This document shows, piece by piece, positions 1 to 10,506 of a stretch of DNA of 64,000 nucleotides; within the stretch, counting starts at the first letter, position 1, and every line of letters begins with the position of its first letter. The position numbers and the translations under genes were made by a program. Source of the DNA: Calamus simplicifolius (taxonomy: Eukaryota > Streptophyta > Magnoliopsida > Arecales > Arecaceae); assembly GCA_900491605.1 (NCBI GenBank), contig UESW01001857.1, forward strand, positions 277,482 through 341,481. The letters run 5' to 3'. The notes beneath the pieces were generated by a model. It was given only the letters and a program-made list of their open reading frames with translations. It did not search any database and had not been told where the DNA came from.

Positions 1-944
1 TTCAAAAGATATACTGTATAACTCCCCCTTAAGTTTTGAATATATGCATTATTTTGAAATGCCATAATGTATGCATTTTTTTCTCATGATTAGAATATAT
101 TCTATTCTCTTTCCTTTTAATGTATGCTTTTTCTTTCCTTTTGAGATACCACAATGCCTGTTATTCTCTCCCATGATTGAAATATATGCTATTCTCTCCT
201 CCATAATTGAAATGTATGCTATTCTCTTTTTTTTATTATCAATCAAAAAGAGATGAAAGAATTGTATAATTTTTCTATTTTTCTTTTCTTCAATAGTAAT
301 AAGGAGTAGCATAAATAAGGCACAAAAAGATTAATCATTCAATAACAATCATCATTTATAATTTAGTTGATACCAATAAAAAAATATATTCAGATCATTA
401 CATTATATAAGAGTTGATACCACTTCCATACATTAAGTACTTATTACAATAAGACATTTATTGCTCAATACATCACAGTGCTTAATGCATCAAAGTATCT
501 AATTATTCAAACAAATTTCTTCTTCTCCTTACTAATTTAAAACATGTTGAGATACAATGTTAACAGATATCATAAAAAAATGTTTGATTTTATATATGCT
601 TACATTCTTCTCCCCCTAAATATTTTAAATTTGATCTATATGCAATAAAAGTTTTATGCAAGAAATAATACCAATATCATATAATCTAAGCATTTTATAA
701 ATGTATCATGCTAATCTTAATACATAAACATTTTATAGTAATTACCACATATCAAATACATATTTCATAAGATATTTTACATCACCTCTATTAAGTCCTT
801 TTTATTTCACACATAAACAATTTATTATTAGACATGATCAAGAAATGATACCATAGATAAAGTAGGCATTTAATGATCCAAGACTCATAATAGAATCATG
901 CCAAACAGAAGTATATAAATCAAACTGATACCAATCATGTTTCT
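1..944 (-). other. SIRE-1 3' untranslated region with polypurine tracts and repeated TGGTATCA octamers
   Basis: No coding potential is visible between the last RT codons and the window edge. On the minus strand there are two AGGGGGAG polypurine tracts (22-29 and 610-617). Four exact TGGTATCA octamers occur (368-375, 415-422, 846-853, 926-933), with a one-mismatch copy near 667. The octamer is the core of the tRNA-iMet primer-binding sequence. Multiple polypurine tracts upstream of the 3' LTR are a described Sirevirus feature. The expected RNase H domain is missing: the frame ends soon after the RT C-terminus. Confidence 0.6.
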
Positions 945-1750
945 TTAAAGTTTCAAATCAACATTTTTAACAGTATCATTAGAATCTAATATATATGATG
1001 AGCTCATAGGGATACCGATACATTTGGATTTCTCCATGCCAAATTTCTTCAAGATTTTCTTGATGTATTTGGATTGGCTTATAAAGATTTTCTTCTTTGA
1101 TTGCTTGATTTGAAGTTTGAGAATATAATTGAGTTCACCCATCATGCTCATCTCGAACTCCCTTTGTATAAACTTTGTAAAGTCTTGGCACAAGAAATCA
1201 TTAGTAGTACCGAATATAATGTCATCTATATAAATTTGCACTATCAACATATCATTATTTACATAATGTTTTATTCATATTTTCTTTAATGAATTTATCT
1301 CTAATCAAGAACTTTCTAAGCCTATCATACCAAATCCAGGGAGGTTGTTTCAAACCATATAAAACTTTGTTCAATTTGAATACATAATTTGGAAACAAAT
1401 GATTTTCAAATCTGGGTGGTTGATCAACAAACACTTGTTCAGCAATATATCCATTAAGAAAAGTTATCTTAATATTCATTTGATATAATTTAAAAATTCA
1501 TATAAGATATAAATGCAAGGAGTGATCTAATAACCTCTAGTCAAGCAGTAGGAATATATGTTTCATCAAAATCAATATCTTCCTCTTGATTGTATTCTAT
1601 AGCTACCAATCTTGCTTTATTTCTAATGAAATTATCTTACTCATTCAACTTGCTTCTAAATATCCATTTAGTCCCAATAATTGAATGTTCATGAGGTCCA
1701 CTAACTAGTGTCCATACAATATTTCTTTTAAATTGATTTAATTCATCATA
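945..1750 (-). pseudogene. SIRE-1 reverse transcriptase remnant
   Basis: Three minus-strand pieces in different frames give a Ty1-copia reverse transcriptase. About 1750-1480 resembles the N-terminal part (WTLVSGP, then KWIFRSKLNE with stops). 1479-1255 contains VLYGLKQ followed by WYDRL. 1250-945 contains the catalytic box VQIYIDDIIFG and then SMMGELNYILKLQIKQSK. Compared with SIRE-2, the order of blocks is kept but frameshifts and stops separate them, and RNase H does not follow. The YIDD box itself is intact. The fragment cannot make a functional enzyme. Confidence 0.85.
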
Positions 1751-1849
1751 CATGGCATTTAGGCTCTATGTAAGAAACAAAAACTAAATTATTCTATGCA
1801 GCCCTAAATGATGATCTAGTCTTAATATCATAAGATGGATCACTTAAAA

Positions 1850-2500
1850 TTAACTCTTTAGGATAATTATGGACATGCCTCCATTCTCTTTCAAATTCAG
1901 CATTACCTTGAGGTTCATTATATGAATTTCTTCTTTATGTATCGCTTGTATCATTGAGTCCTCTTTCTCTTCCAAGGTAAGCTCCTTGATTTGATCTTCA
2001 ATTTCATTTGCATCATTTAAAACCTTTCTATTCTTTGATGGAAGATCATTAGATTCATCAAATATTACATGAATGGATTCTACTATAACTAAGGTCTTAT
2101 TATTTCTTTCTACTATAATCATTACAAAAATTTTTAAAGTGATGGTTTTCAAATTCCTTTCTATGAACACTTCTAATGGATAAATAAAAAAACCTTTTTC
2201 ATTTGAAATGCTTCTAAAGAATTTTTGAAATGCAGGGAAAGCTTTATCTTTGTTAGCTAAGAATAAAACCCATGCAAATCAAAAAAATCATTAATAATCA
2301 TAAATCAGTATGCATAAGTTTTAAAAGTTCAGAAGTTAAAATCATATTTTTAGACTTAAAAAAATTTTAGTTTTTCAAATTGACCTTCATCACAAATCAT
2401 ATCTTTTTCAAAATTAAGTTTTGGCAAACCTTTTACTAAATTCTTTTTGATTAATTTTGAAATAAAATCTATGCTAACATGTGCAAGTCTATTATGCCAT
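1850..2500 (-). pseudogene. SIRE-1 integrase remnant with large internal deletion
   Basis: The segment from about 2500 to 2380 still reads like the GAG-pre-integrase zinc region (LWHNRLAHVS, then LVKGLPKLNFEK), but the second Cys of the CxxC pair is changed. Downstream, 2170-1850 aligns with the linker that follows integrase in SIRE-2 (VESIHVIFDES). Only about 200 bp separates these two parts, where SIRE-2 has the whole DDE catalytic core and C-terminal domain. Most of the core has therefore been deleted, and no catalytic D, D or E can be assigned. Confidence 0.7.
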
Positions 2501-2502
2501 AA

Positions 2503-3122
2503 TCAATTAAATTCATGTATCATAGAATTCATAGCAACTAGACAATCAAAACTATGTTCATTAAAATTAACAATATAAACATTTTCAAACTTATAACCAA
2601 TAATTTTTATGCAATTATCAGCAGGATTAGTAATAATGCAAAGAGATGATTCAAAAATAATTTTAAAATCTTTATCATAAAGCTGACTAATACTAAGCAA
2701 GTTATATTTCAAGCAAGATATTATCAATTAAAAATAGAGGGGTGATACCACTTTTATCAATGCCAACAATTTTACTTTGGCCATTATCTTCAAAAGATAA
2801 CCACTCCATCTTTTGCATCCAAAGTGATGAATTGAGATTCATCACCCGACATGTGTCTTGAACACCCGCTATCTAGATACCATTTTTTTATGCTCCAAGG
2901 GTTGCAAGACACACCTGCACACACAAAACAAGTCTTGCTCCTAGGTATCCAAGCTTTCTTGAATCCTTTAGGATTAGTCAAAATGGTTCCTTTTGGAACC
3001 CATAACTTTTTAATAGTATTGCTAGAATGAGAATGACAAGAATAAGCTTTGTGACCTTTTATTCTACATTTAAAATATGTAATTTTTGAAAAATTATTTT
3101 GAAAAATAAAAATATTTTTCAA
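2503..3122 (-). pseudogene. SIRE-1 second zinc knuckle, protease and pre-integrase remnant
   Basis: The 3122-2790 frame holds a degenerate CCHC knuckle (YFKCRIKGHKAYSC, first Cys replaced by Tyr), then WVPKGT and the aspartic protease active site WYLDSGCSRHMSGDESQF. The D-S-G catalytic triplet is intact. The frame breaks near 2790 and continues as 2727-2503, which carries the conserved NLLSISQLYDKDFKIIF region. The same architecture is seen in SIRE-2 at 16106-15600. The break within the protease and the missing integrase core make this non-functional. Confidence 0.82.
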
Positions 3123-3250
3123 GAGCTTTTGTTTCTTTGAAGGATTGTATCATAAGCCTGCTTTATCAAAAACTACTTTTTGACTTTCAAGAATCATATT
3201 AAGTTTAGTAGAGCTTAAGGTAAATTTATCTACTAAGGGTTTAAGTTTTT

Positions 3251-4503
3251 CTATTTCATTTTTAAAATTATGTTTTCTTGTAATAAAGAATCATTTTCTT
3301 TTAAAATCTTTTCTTTTTTCAAAGTTAAGTTTTTAACTTGATTTTTTAATTCTTTATTCTTAGAACTAATTTTTGCAAAATCATCAATTAATTCATAAAA
3401 TGCACTATGCAATCCATCAAATATAAAGTCATCTAAAAAGCTAGGGCTTACCTTGCCATTATCCGCCATAAAGCAAAGATTTTCTTCTTCATTATTCTTT
3501 TCTTCTTCAGAGTTTGATACATCACTATCGCTCCATGGAGCTACCATAGCCTTCTTTTTGAATTTCTTGGGACCTTTCTTTAAATATGGATAATCTGACT
3601 TTTAGTGTCTCAGCTTATTGCATTCATAACAGATTAATTCATATTCTTTTTCATTGCTTGGCTCTCTTTTCATTAATGCCCTCTTTCTTTCTTCAAATTT
3701 CTTTCTCATGAATTTCTTAAATTTTCTTGTAATGAGAGCCAGATCATTATCTTCATCACTATCACTTGAGGAGCCCTCATTCTTATCCTTTTGGGCTTCA
3801 TACTTTAGTGCTATAAATCTTTTATTTTTGGACTCTTCTTCATCAAGATGCTGTCCTTGTTGAAGCTCACGAGTTAACAATGAACCAACCAATTCTTTAA
3901 GAGACAGGATGTTGAGGTCTTTGGCTTCTTGTATGGCAGTGACTTTAGCTTCCCAAGACCTGGGCAATGATCTTAATACCTTTCTCAAAAGATCAGCATT
4001 AGAATAAGATTTAACAAGACTTTTAAATCCATTAATAATATTAGTGAATATTTGAACATATCAGCAATACTTTCATAACATTCCATTTTAAACAATTCAT
4101 ACTCATGCACAAACATATTTATTTTTGATTCTTTGACTTGATTGGTACCCTCATGGGTAACTTCAAGTCTATCCCAAATTTCTTTAGCAGATATGCATGA
4201 AGAAATATGATTAAATTTATTAGCATCTAAAGAGCAATATATAACATTCATGGCTTTAGCATTGAGCTGTGCCATTTCTTATCATGTACATCGCATTCCG
4301 TTTCTAGTTTGGGAATAACAATATTATTTGATCTAATAGTGGGTGTGTGAGGTCCATTGACTATAATGCTCCATAAGTCATAGTTAAGTGCTTGAATAAA
4401 AATTTTCATTCGTGCTTTTCAATGTGTAATTAGTGCCATTAAAAAGTGATGGTCTATTAGTAGATTTCCCCTCACTCAAAATGGAACTCATTTGGGCTGC
4501 CAT
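3251..4503 (-). pseudogene. SIRE-1 gag (UBN2/copia-type gag polyprotein) remnant
   Basis: The start ATG is at 4503, followed by MAAQMSSILSEGKSTNRPSL, as in SIRE-2 gag. Fragments at 4275-3985, 3988-3602 and 3547-3251 together cover the gag fold (AKEIWDRLEVTHEGTNQVKE, LRSLPRSWEAKVTAIQEAKD), a zinc-knuckle start CYECNKLRH that lacks its last Cys, and a Lys/Glu/Asn-rich coiled-coil tail. At least three frameshifts or stops interrupt it. This is the capsid-like protein that would package the element RNA. It lies 55 bp inside the 5' LTR. Confidence 0.85.
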
Positions 4504-4543
4504 GATCTTTGGCTTAAAGCTTTTTACGGCTTAAAATTGAGAG

Positions 4544-4555
4544 CACCTGATACCA
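4544..4555 (-). promoter_or_regulatory. SIRE-1 primer-binding site, tRNA-iMet-like
   Basis: On the minus strand the sequence just inside the 5' LTR reads TGGTATCAGGTGC. It matches the first nine bases of the usual plant initiator-Met primer site TGGTATCAGAGC and then diverges. It lies 2-3 bases from the LTR end. Confidence 0.75.
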
Positions 4556-5423
4556 ATTGTTTCCCAGATATAGCAACCCAAGAGGGGGGTAAATTAGGTT
4601 CTTTAAAAAATTAATAGACTAACAAGAATGTGCACTTAGAAATTTTTCACAAATAAATTAAGTGTACTATGGTGTAGATAATATGCAATTAATCACATAA
4701 AATAGCACAACCAAACATAAAAGATTTATAGTGGTTCGGTGCCAACCCTAGCACATCCACTCTCTAAGAACCCATTGTGAATTCTACTAACATCACTAGC
4801 TGACCTGGCTAGCAAACTTATTTACAGGCACAAGCAAGCCTTACACACTAGCCTTTCGGGCTAGTCTTCTTGTTTGTGGGTATAAGAGGACCTTACACTC
4901 TAGCCTTATGGGCTAGTACTTATTTTCAGGCACAAGCAAGCCTTACAAGATCATACACGGATAGACCTCTATCCTTTCAAGTTTCACAATTATAAAACAC
5001 AAGTATAAATCATAAGAATATCAAGAGTTTATACAACAAGCTCCTTAAATGAGTAGATATTCAAAGAAATACTTTACAACTTTTGAAGAACACTCCACAA
5101 GAGGGCTTCTTTCTTTAAGCACGTCGGAATAATAACGAAGCCTTTGATGAAGCTTGAGTACTCTTGAAGAGTGGTTGGAGCTTTTCATGCAACAACAAGG
5201 ATGGGAGAATGAATATTCTTCAAGTGGCTTCTACGTTTTTCAATATAGCTCTAAATAATCTTTCCAAGAATGAAACTCTTTTTAAATGTATTTTCTTGCT
5301 CTTTTTCTCTCTATTTTTTACTCCTTTCACAAAATTTTCACTTGATATTTCACATGATTTTTTACTATTTCTTCTCTTCTTTTTCTCCTCTCTTCTCTCT
5401 CTCAAATCACTATGCAAATAGAC

Positions 5424-5431
5424 TATTTATA
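5424..5431 (-). promoter_or_regulatory. Probable TATA box of SIRE-1 LTR
   Basis: TATAAATA on the minus strand (context GTGTATAAATAGTC) lies inside the LTR, downstream of the U3 repeat array in element orientation. This is where the U3/R promoter is expected. Confidence 0.55.
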
Positions 5432-5620
5432 CACACAATAAAAATCTAGCTGTTGCAGAATGTTGTGAGATAGAAGAAAATGAAAATGAAATACAATAAA
5501 ATGTTAGAAGAATAGCCACTGAAAAATTTTAGAACATATTGATCGACCAATTTTCATATATCAGTCACCTAATTTTAGATTCAAAAGAGTTTCAAAGAAA
5601 AACCCAAGATCACATCAAAA

Positions 5621-5825
5621 TCGATCATCCAGGTTCAGCAGCTAGTCATCCAATGAAAAGTATTGATCATCCAATGAAAATCTGGTCATCTAATAAAAAG
5701 TGTTGGTCATCCAATGAATAGTGTTGGTCATCCAATAAGAATATGATAATCTAATAAAAAATGTTGGTCATCTGATGAACAGTGTTGGTTGGCTAATGAA
5801 AAAGGTTGGTCATCCAATAAGAGGT
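5621..5825 (-). repeat. Short tandem-like array in SIRE-1 U3
   Basis: About nine imperfect copies of a 22-28 bp unit with the plus-strand core GGTCATCCAATGAA (variants GATCATCC, GGTCATCTAATAA) are packed here. The array lies upstream of the TATA box in element orientation. SIRE-2 has a different motif array at the same relative position. Confidence 0.75.
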
Positions 5826-6367
5826 TTCAAAACAAAGGCCGAGACAACATAAAATTGGGCATCCAAGACAATGAGCCGATCATCCAGCCAAAATAAGCCA
5901 TGACTTGGTTTTTAATGGGATTTATAGTTTTGCCAATGACTACTTTCAACGAAAATTATAGGATTGCCATTAACCGCATTCAATGGGATTTACAGGATTG
6001 CCATTGGTTGCATTTAATGGAATTTAGACAAGTGCCATGCAATGCTTTAGAAAATAATTTTCATATGATAAATCATCAAAGATAGATTTAGTCATTTGAG
6101 AAATGAATGATAAAACATTGAAGAGCCATGATGAAATATTTGGACTTAAAAAAATATTGGACTTCATAAAACATTTGGACTTGGAAAATATAACCACAAT
6201 GTCTTCATTTACCTTTGTAATACCTTTCTTTTGATTTGTAGAGTAATCCAATTTGAAGTAACATCATCTTTTTGATAATTTATCTAAAGTTTGTTTAACT
6301 CAACCACAAGATCATTATTACCATACTTAATTATTTTGTAATCATCAAATCAATATTAGGTCAACAT

Positions 6368-6751
6368 AACTTAATCTCTTGGTTTAGTAAAATGTAAAAT
6401 TCAGTTGCATTATGTACAAAGAAAGTTGAATATGCTACAGCTGGAGGTTGCCATGCTCAAGTCCTTTGAATTAAGCAACAACTTAAAGATTTTGGTATCA
6501 CACTTGATAAAATTTTCATAAGATGTGATAACACTAATACAATAAACTTAACTAAAAATCCTATACAACATTCAAGAACTAAGCACATAAAGATTAGACA
6601 TCATTTCATAAGAGAACTATTGCTAAAAAGATGTTTGTCTTGAATTTGTTTGTACTAAAAATTAATTAGCTGATATATTACTAACCCCTTAAGTGAGGGT
6701 GGATTTTGCTATCTAAGAGGAGAATTAGGAGTTTATGATCCTTTAGAATAA
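6368..6751 (+). pseudogene. Element B RNase H C-terminal part, interrupted by SIRE-1
   Basis: From 6368 the frame reads NLISWFSK, then a degenerate AEAEYVAAG-like block, QQLKDFGITLDKIFIRCDNT, NLTKNPIQHSRTKHIKIRHH, and ends in RGELGVYDPLE with a stop at 6751. The same blocks occur at the end of SIRE-2 RNase H. There are in-frame stops and a frameshift near 6640. The first codon touches the SIRE-1 LTR end, so the insertion point is inside the NLISWFSK segment. The missing N-terminal part should lie left of the window. Confidence 0.88.
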
Positions 6752-7277
6752 TTTAAGACTCCTAAGGAAAGCTATCTAGAATTCTATTGAGTTTTCTTGA
6801 ATATCCTTCTACTTTTCTAAGGAAAATCATCTAGAAATTTGAATTCTTTGATCACCATGCTTTAAGGAAAATTATCTCAAATTTTGAGCTTGGCTTGACA
6901 TGTTTTAGCTTTTGAAACTCTTGATATTCTGTTGAAACTATCCTCAAGCCGACTCGAGATCTTATCTGGAGTTGACTCAACGGCGAGTCGACTCATGCAA
7001 AAGCAGGAGTCGACTCAAGGTCGCAAAGCTCTATGTCTGCTTAACGAGGAGTCAACTCGAGTCTCTGCATAAGCCAACTTGATTTCGAGCACTGATTGTG
7101 TACCAGTTGGTGAGTCAACTTGAGACTTGCGTGATCCAACTCGAAGTAGTTCCAAACATTTTTTAGGGATTGAGTCTACACTTTTAGAATCAAATCTTCT
7201 ATCAATCTTGAGCCAACATCTTCCCAAAATCCTCCAAACTCTTAAATCCTCTAGTTCTCAACTTCGACCGTATTCCA
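6752..7277 (+). other. Element B spacer between pol and third ORF, with GAGTCGACTC-like motifs
   Basis: No reading frame of note. Between about 6945 and 7145 there are seven or so degenerate copies of a GAGTCGACTC/GAGTCAACTC motif, two of them the perfect 10-bp palindrome GAGTCGACTC. The corresponding spacer of SIRE-2 (12585-12783) carries a similar motif array. Confidence 0.6.
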
Positions 7278-8228
7278 ATGGCTCCCAAGTGCCGTGCACC
7301 AGCTCACGGACTCTCAACCACCATTGGAAGGTGGTCGGCGAGATGTATGGTTAGGCAGCCCTCTTCGAGCACTTCCTCTTCATCCTTGACTTCAACACCT
7401 GAAGCCCTACTCTAGCTTCACCACACCCGAATCCCATGGCTGGAAGAGTCATCACCACTGGAAGGAAGGTATTATTCAATTTCTTGGACTCCGAAGGCTT
7501 CAATATCAATAATTTGTTAAAGAATATGGGATGGGAAAGACTATGCTCTTTAGATGTCCCAACCTACCCAGCTTTGGTGAGAGAGTTTTATGCTTCAAAG
7601 GGTAGAGGTGATAATGGTCTGGTAGGAATGGTTAGAGGCACCGGGATTAGGGTAATCAGATGGTTTTGAGCAATCTGTTAGAATGCCCATGGAAGGGATG
7701 ATTGATTCAATCCATTCAGACCGTGTTGCTGCCCTATCAAGAATGCTAGAAAGAAAAGTTGCTGATTTGGAAGAAGTCTATGCTAATCAGTTCAGTTTAG
7801 AGTTTGAGATTGCTACACAACATTTGTGATAGGATCTTATTCCCTAAAATTGATCTTTTTGATTTTGTATTTGAAAGAGATGTAATGTTGATGGACTGTA
7901 TCCTGAATGGTCATCCCTTAAATTTGCCTGATATGATGATGGGTTATATGGGAGAAGCTTGTACCAAGAAGAAAGTGAATCTACCCGATGGAATGGTCCT
8001 TACATTGATAATCAGAGAACAATGAGTGGAAATAATGGATAATGAGCCAAAAAGACTCATCTGATACAGATTATTATAATGCCTCCACCCTACATAGAAT
8101 GAGATTTAGAAAGATTGATGGGGTATGGCAGAGGAGGAGGTAGGATGCACTTCTAGCTCCAGTTAGAGGTGATGTAGTTGATGATGATGATGTGGAGGAG
8201 GTCCCTGGACCTTCAGTAGCTCTCAGAC
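7278..8228 (+). pseudogene. Element B third ORF (ORF3), N-terminal two-thirds
   Basis: It starts MAPKCRAPAHGLSTT at 7278 with a Ser-rich leader, as in SIRE-2 ORF3 (MAPKRRGSVLGAP). After a frameshift it continues from about 7436 with MAGRVITTGRKVLFNFLDSE, LDVPTYPALVREFYASKGRG, then from about 7804 RLLHNICDRILFPKIDLFDF and NLPDGMVLTLIIREQ, and finally an acidic stretch ending EEVPGPSVALR. This globular domain resembles the plant family annotated as putative plant transposon protein; I infer this from memory of that family. At least three frameshifts or stops are present. The chromovirus insertion splits it at 8228 and the coiled-coil C-terminus is at 25982-26412. Confidence 0.8.
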
Positions 8229-9031
8229 TGATACAGAATGTACCATGCAAGAGATTAATGTAGAGCAATGGATCAGATTTTAAGGTGCTTTATTTTTTAA
8301 ATAAGTAAGAATAAACTAAGGATGAATATGCGAAGAGTAAGTAACTATCCACAGAACATGATTCACTAAGTAATAAGAAAATAGGATCATAGGGTTGAGA
8401 AACCACTACTTAGAACATGCTCTTTCTTCAATAAAACCAAACTTATGAGAAGGGATGGATCTGATTACTAAGCAGTGATGATCTTCTTCCTAAAAGATTG
8501 GATCACACAGCTCCCGCGATGGGTACTGAAAGAAGAAGCTATGCTCCCACAGATATTTTGGCTTTTCTTCAGATGGTTTCGGAGGCAAGGAGGACTTCAT
8601 CAAAGGATCGTAGCACCTTGGCTTCTTGGGACTGTGATGCTTAGAATAGGTGTTGGAATGGATATTTCTTGGGCCTCTCACCCTCTCGCTCATGGAGTGT
8701 CAATGTTTTAGAGTACAGAAAAATAGAAGAAGAACTCTTTTGTTCATTAATCATCAATTATTTTTTACAAGAAGAAAGGAAGGGTTTTTTATAATAAATC
8801 CTTATCCTTGAATTACATGAAAAAAAGAAAAAATAAGGGTGCCATATTGTTTTCAAATAAGAAGATAGGCAACATTTTGAAACAAGAAAAAGATATCAGG
8901 GGATGGCACCATATTCTACTTTCCATAAGGGGTGAGCAGCAAGTCGCCTTCCATAGAAGGCCTATTTGCTTCCTTTTATGCTGAGATGACTTTATGAAAT
9001 CCTAGGATACCATAATTGAGTAGATGTCACA
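8229..9031 (-). repeat. Chromovirus 3' LTR, left part (interrupted by SIRE-2)
   Basis: The sequence aligns closely with 24875-25679 of the other LTR: shared blocks are GATTAATGTAGAG near the start, the AACTATCCACA block and the AAGAAAAAGATATCAGGGGA block. It stops at 9031, where SIRE-2 begins, and its continuation is at 19063. The exact outer end is uncertain by a few bases. Confidence 0.85.
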
Positions 9032-9840
9032 TGTTGGCCCAGATGGCAACCCAAGAGGGGGGGTGAATTGGGTTCTAAAAAAATTTAACCTTTTAAAACG
9101 ATTGGCTTTGGAATACACAAGATTAAGTGCAGGATAAATATTAACCACAAACAAAGAGATAGAGAGAGAATCAAAACACGGCAAACACAAGGATTTTATA
9201 GTGGTTCGGTGTATCCAACACCTACGTCCACTCCCAAGTACCACTTGGGTCCACACTATAATCTACTAGATTACAGCCGAGTTGTTTTACAAGCTCACAA
9301 CTCAAAACTTGTTGTTTCCCACGGGATCACAACGAACCCAGCTGGTTTTCCGGGCTCACCAGCACAAAACCCAAACCCAAGCTAATCTAGCTTGACCCGA
9401 GGTATACTACCTCCACTAATTCAATCCCCCTGATTGAACTAGCAAAAACAAATGAGAATAGAGTTTACAATAACAAACAGCTCCTCAAATGAGCAAATAT
9501 TCAATATAAATAAACAAGGTTAGAAAAGCCTGTTTGAAGCAGAGTTGATTTGAGCTTTTCTTCTTTTCCTCTTCTCCTTTGAGATGTTGAATCAGGCCTC
9601 AGCTCGGATTCTTCACAAAGATTGCAGATGAGAAGTTGGGAAAAACAGGGCTTTTGGCTCTCTTTTTCTTCTTTTGGAAAATCCTCCGATTTTGAACTTG
9701 AATGCCTTGGATTTCTCTTTGAGCTTTCTGGAGTTGATGGATTTGAACTTTGACTCTTTCCTCTTGATTTCTTGCTCAAGACTTCTCGGATTTTTCAATT
9801 TGTTTTCTCTCTATTTTTTCTCTTTTTTCAAACGGACGGC

Positions 9841-9849
9841 CCTTTTATA
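9841..9849 (-). promoter_or_regulatory. Probable TATA box of SIRE-2 3' LTR
   Basis: Minus-strand TATAAAAGG (context AATCTATAAAAGGGCC) lies downstream of the GTCGGCTCC array in element orientation. The equivalent in the other LTR is at 18393-18402. Confidence 0.6.
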
Positions 9850-10004
9850 GATTCTTCTTAATCCAAGATTAGGTGAAAAACTAGCCGTTATTTCTGTCCT
9901 TGGATTCCTCCTACACACAAGAAAAGTATCCGTTAGAGATTAGGTGAGAAAATATTACCGTTGGAGGCCGTTCTGACATTTTGAAAATCCGTTCCTGACA
10001 GGTT

Positions 10005-10336
10005 GGAGTCGGCTCCAACTTTTCAGGTGTCGGCTCCAAGTCGAGTATCCAAAAATAGAAAGTAAAAGTTCGTTGAGGAGTCGGCTCCGAAAAAGGTAAG
10101 TGTCGGCTCGTCGCATTCGGGAGTCGGCTCCGGAAAACTGTAAGTGTCGGCTCCAGAGTAGTCCAAAAACATGCTTTCTGTTCTCGTATTGGAGTCGGCT
10201 CCAGAGACTGTAAGTGTCGGCTCCTGAAATCTAGGTGTCGGCTCCGAAACTCTGAGTGTCGACTCCTGACCGTGCCAAAAATCAGGAAAGCATTGATCGG
10301 CATGGGTCGGCTCCAGACCTTCTAGGTGTCGACTCC
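10005..10336 (-). repeat. GTCGGCTCC motif array in SIRE-2 3' LTR U3
   Basis: About twelve copies of GAGTCGGCTCC, GTGTCGGCTCC or GTGTCGACTCC occur in 330 bp, alternating GGAG- and GGTG-type starts and separated by 10-45 bp. In element orientation the array is 170-500 bp inside the LTR, upstream of the TATA box. Its position in U3 suggests a transcription-factor site cluster, which is inference. Confidence 0.85.
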
Positions 10337-10506
10337 AGGCTCTGAATTTTGAAACATACTTTGGCAATTGATTCAAAAACGTATTTCTTTATCCTTTTGA
10401 TTGATCAAATCTTTTTAAGCCCTGAAACACTTGTTAAATCTATTAGTAATAAAATGAATATACTCATATCTTTTATTAATCATCAAAATCAATAATTGGG
10501 TCAACA

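Larger units (their letters stand above)
1..6366 (-). mobile_element. SIRE-1: decayed Sirevirus-type Ty1-copia retrotransposon, cut by left window edge
   Basis: On the minus strand, reading down from 6366, the element shows a 5' LTR (4558-6366), a tRNA-iMet-like primer site, gag, protease, a much reduced integrase, reverse transcriptase and an AT-rich 3' untranslated region. The 3' LTR lies outside the window. The order gag-PR-IN-RT is that of Ty1-copia. Repeated AGGGGGAG polypurine tracts and close protein similarity to SIRE-2 in this window point to the Sirevirus lineage. The 5' LTR ends TCAACA at 6366, directly followed by the reading frame of element B (RNase H), so the insertion is inside B. 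Every domain carries stops or frameshifts. The element is older and more decayed than SIRE-2. Confidence 0.88.
4558..6366 (-). repeat. SIRE-1 5' LTR (about 1.8 kb)
   Basis: On the plus strand it starts TGTTTCCC next to the primer site and ends GGTCAACA at 6366, where the reading frame of element B resumes. It shares short conserved blocks with the SIRE-2 LTR: the CAACCCAAGAGGGGG segment near its inner end, TTTATAGTGGTTCGGTG (4725-4741) and the terminal TCAACA. The rest is diverged. The element-orientation promoter side carries a TATA box and an array of short repeats. Its partner LTR is outside the window. Confidence 0.85.
6367..8228 (+). mobile_element. Element B, left visible piece: older Sirevirus-like copia, plus strand
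   Basis: The segment holds the last part of RNase H, a spacer and the first two-thirds of a third ORF, all on the plus strand. It starts abruptly at the SIRE-1 LTR and stops at the chromovirus LTR at 8229. The continuation resumes at 25982. Its 5' LTR, gag and most of pol lie left of the window, beyond the SIRE-1 insertion. Protein blocks match SIRE-2 in order but are diverged, so B is a related yet distinct family. Confidence 0.85.
9032..10506 (-). repeat. SIRE-2 3' LTR
   Basis: It starts TGTTGGCCCAGATGG and ends GGGTCAACA on the plus strand. It matches 17578-19062 over its length with scattered substitutions and small indels, for example one extra AGAG and a longer G run in the other copy. 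This low divergence marks SIRE-2 as the youngest insertion in the left half. Confidence 0.95.

Noticed and set aside
49..312. Open frames on both strands with repeated ISIM-type blocks
   Set aside because: Low-complexity repeats in the SIRE-1 3' untranslated region give open frames on both strands; no codon structure or family resemblance.
8475..8711. Trp-rich open frame in the chromovirus LTR
   Set aside because: It lies wholly inside the LTR and is not maintained in the sister LTR at 25171-25401.
10005..10336. Possible CRISPR-like regular repeat array
   Set aside because: Repeat units are about 11 bp with variable 10-45 bp spacing in a plant LTR; no CRISPR architecture.
9911..10376. Two long minus-strand frames with repeated GLEPT/SRHL-type units
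   Set aside because: Translation of the GTCGGCTCC array in different frames; open because the repeat lacks stops.
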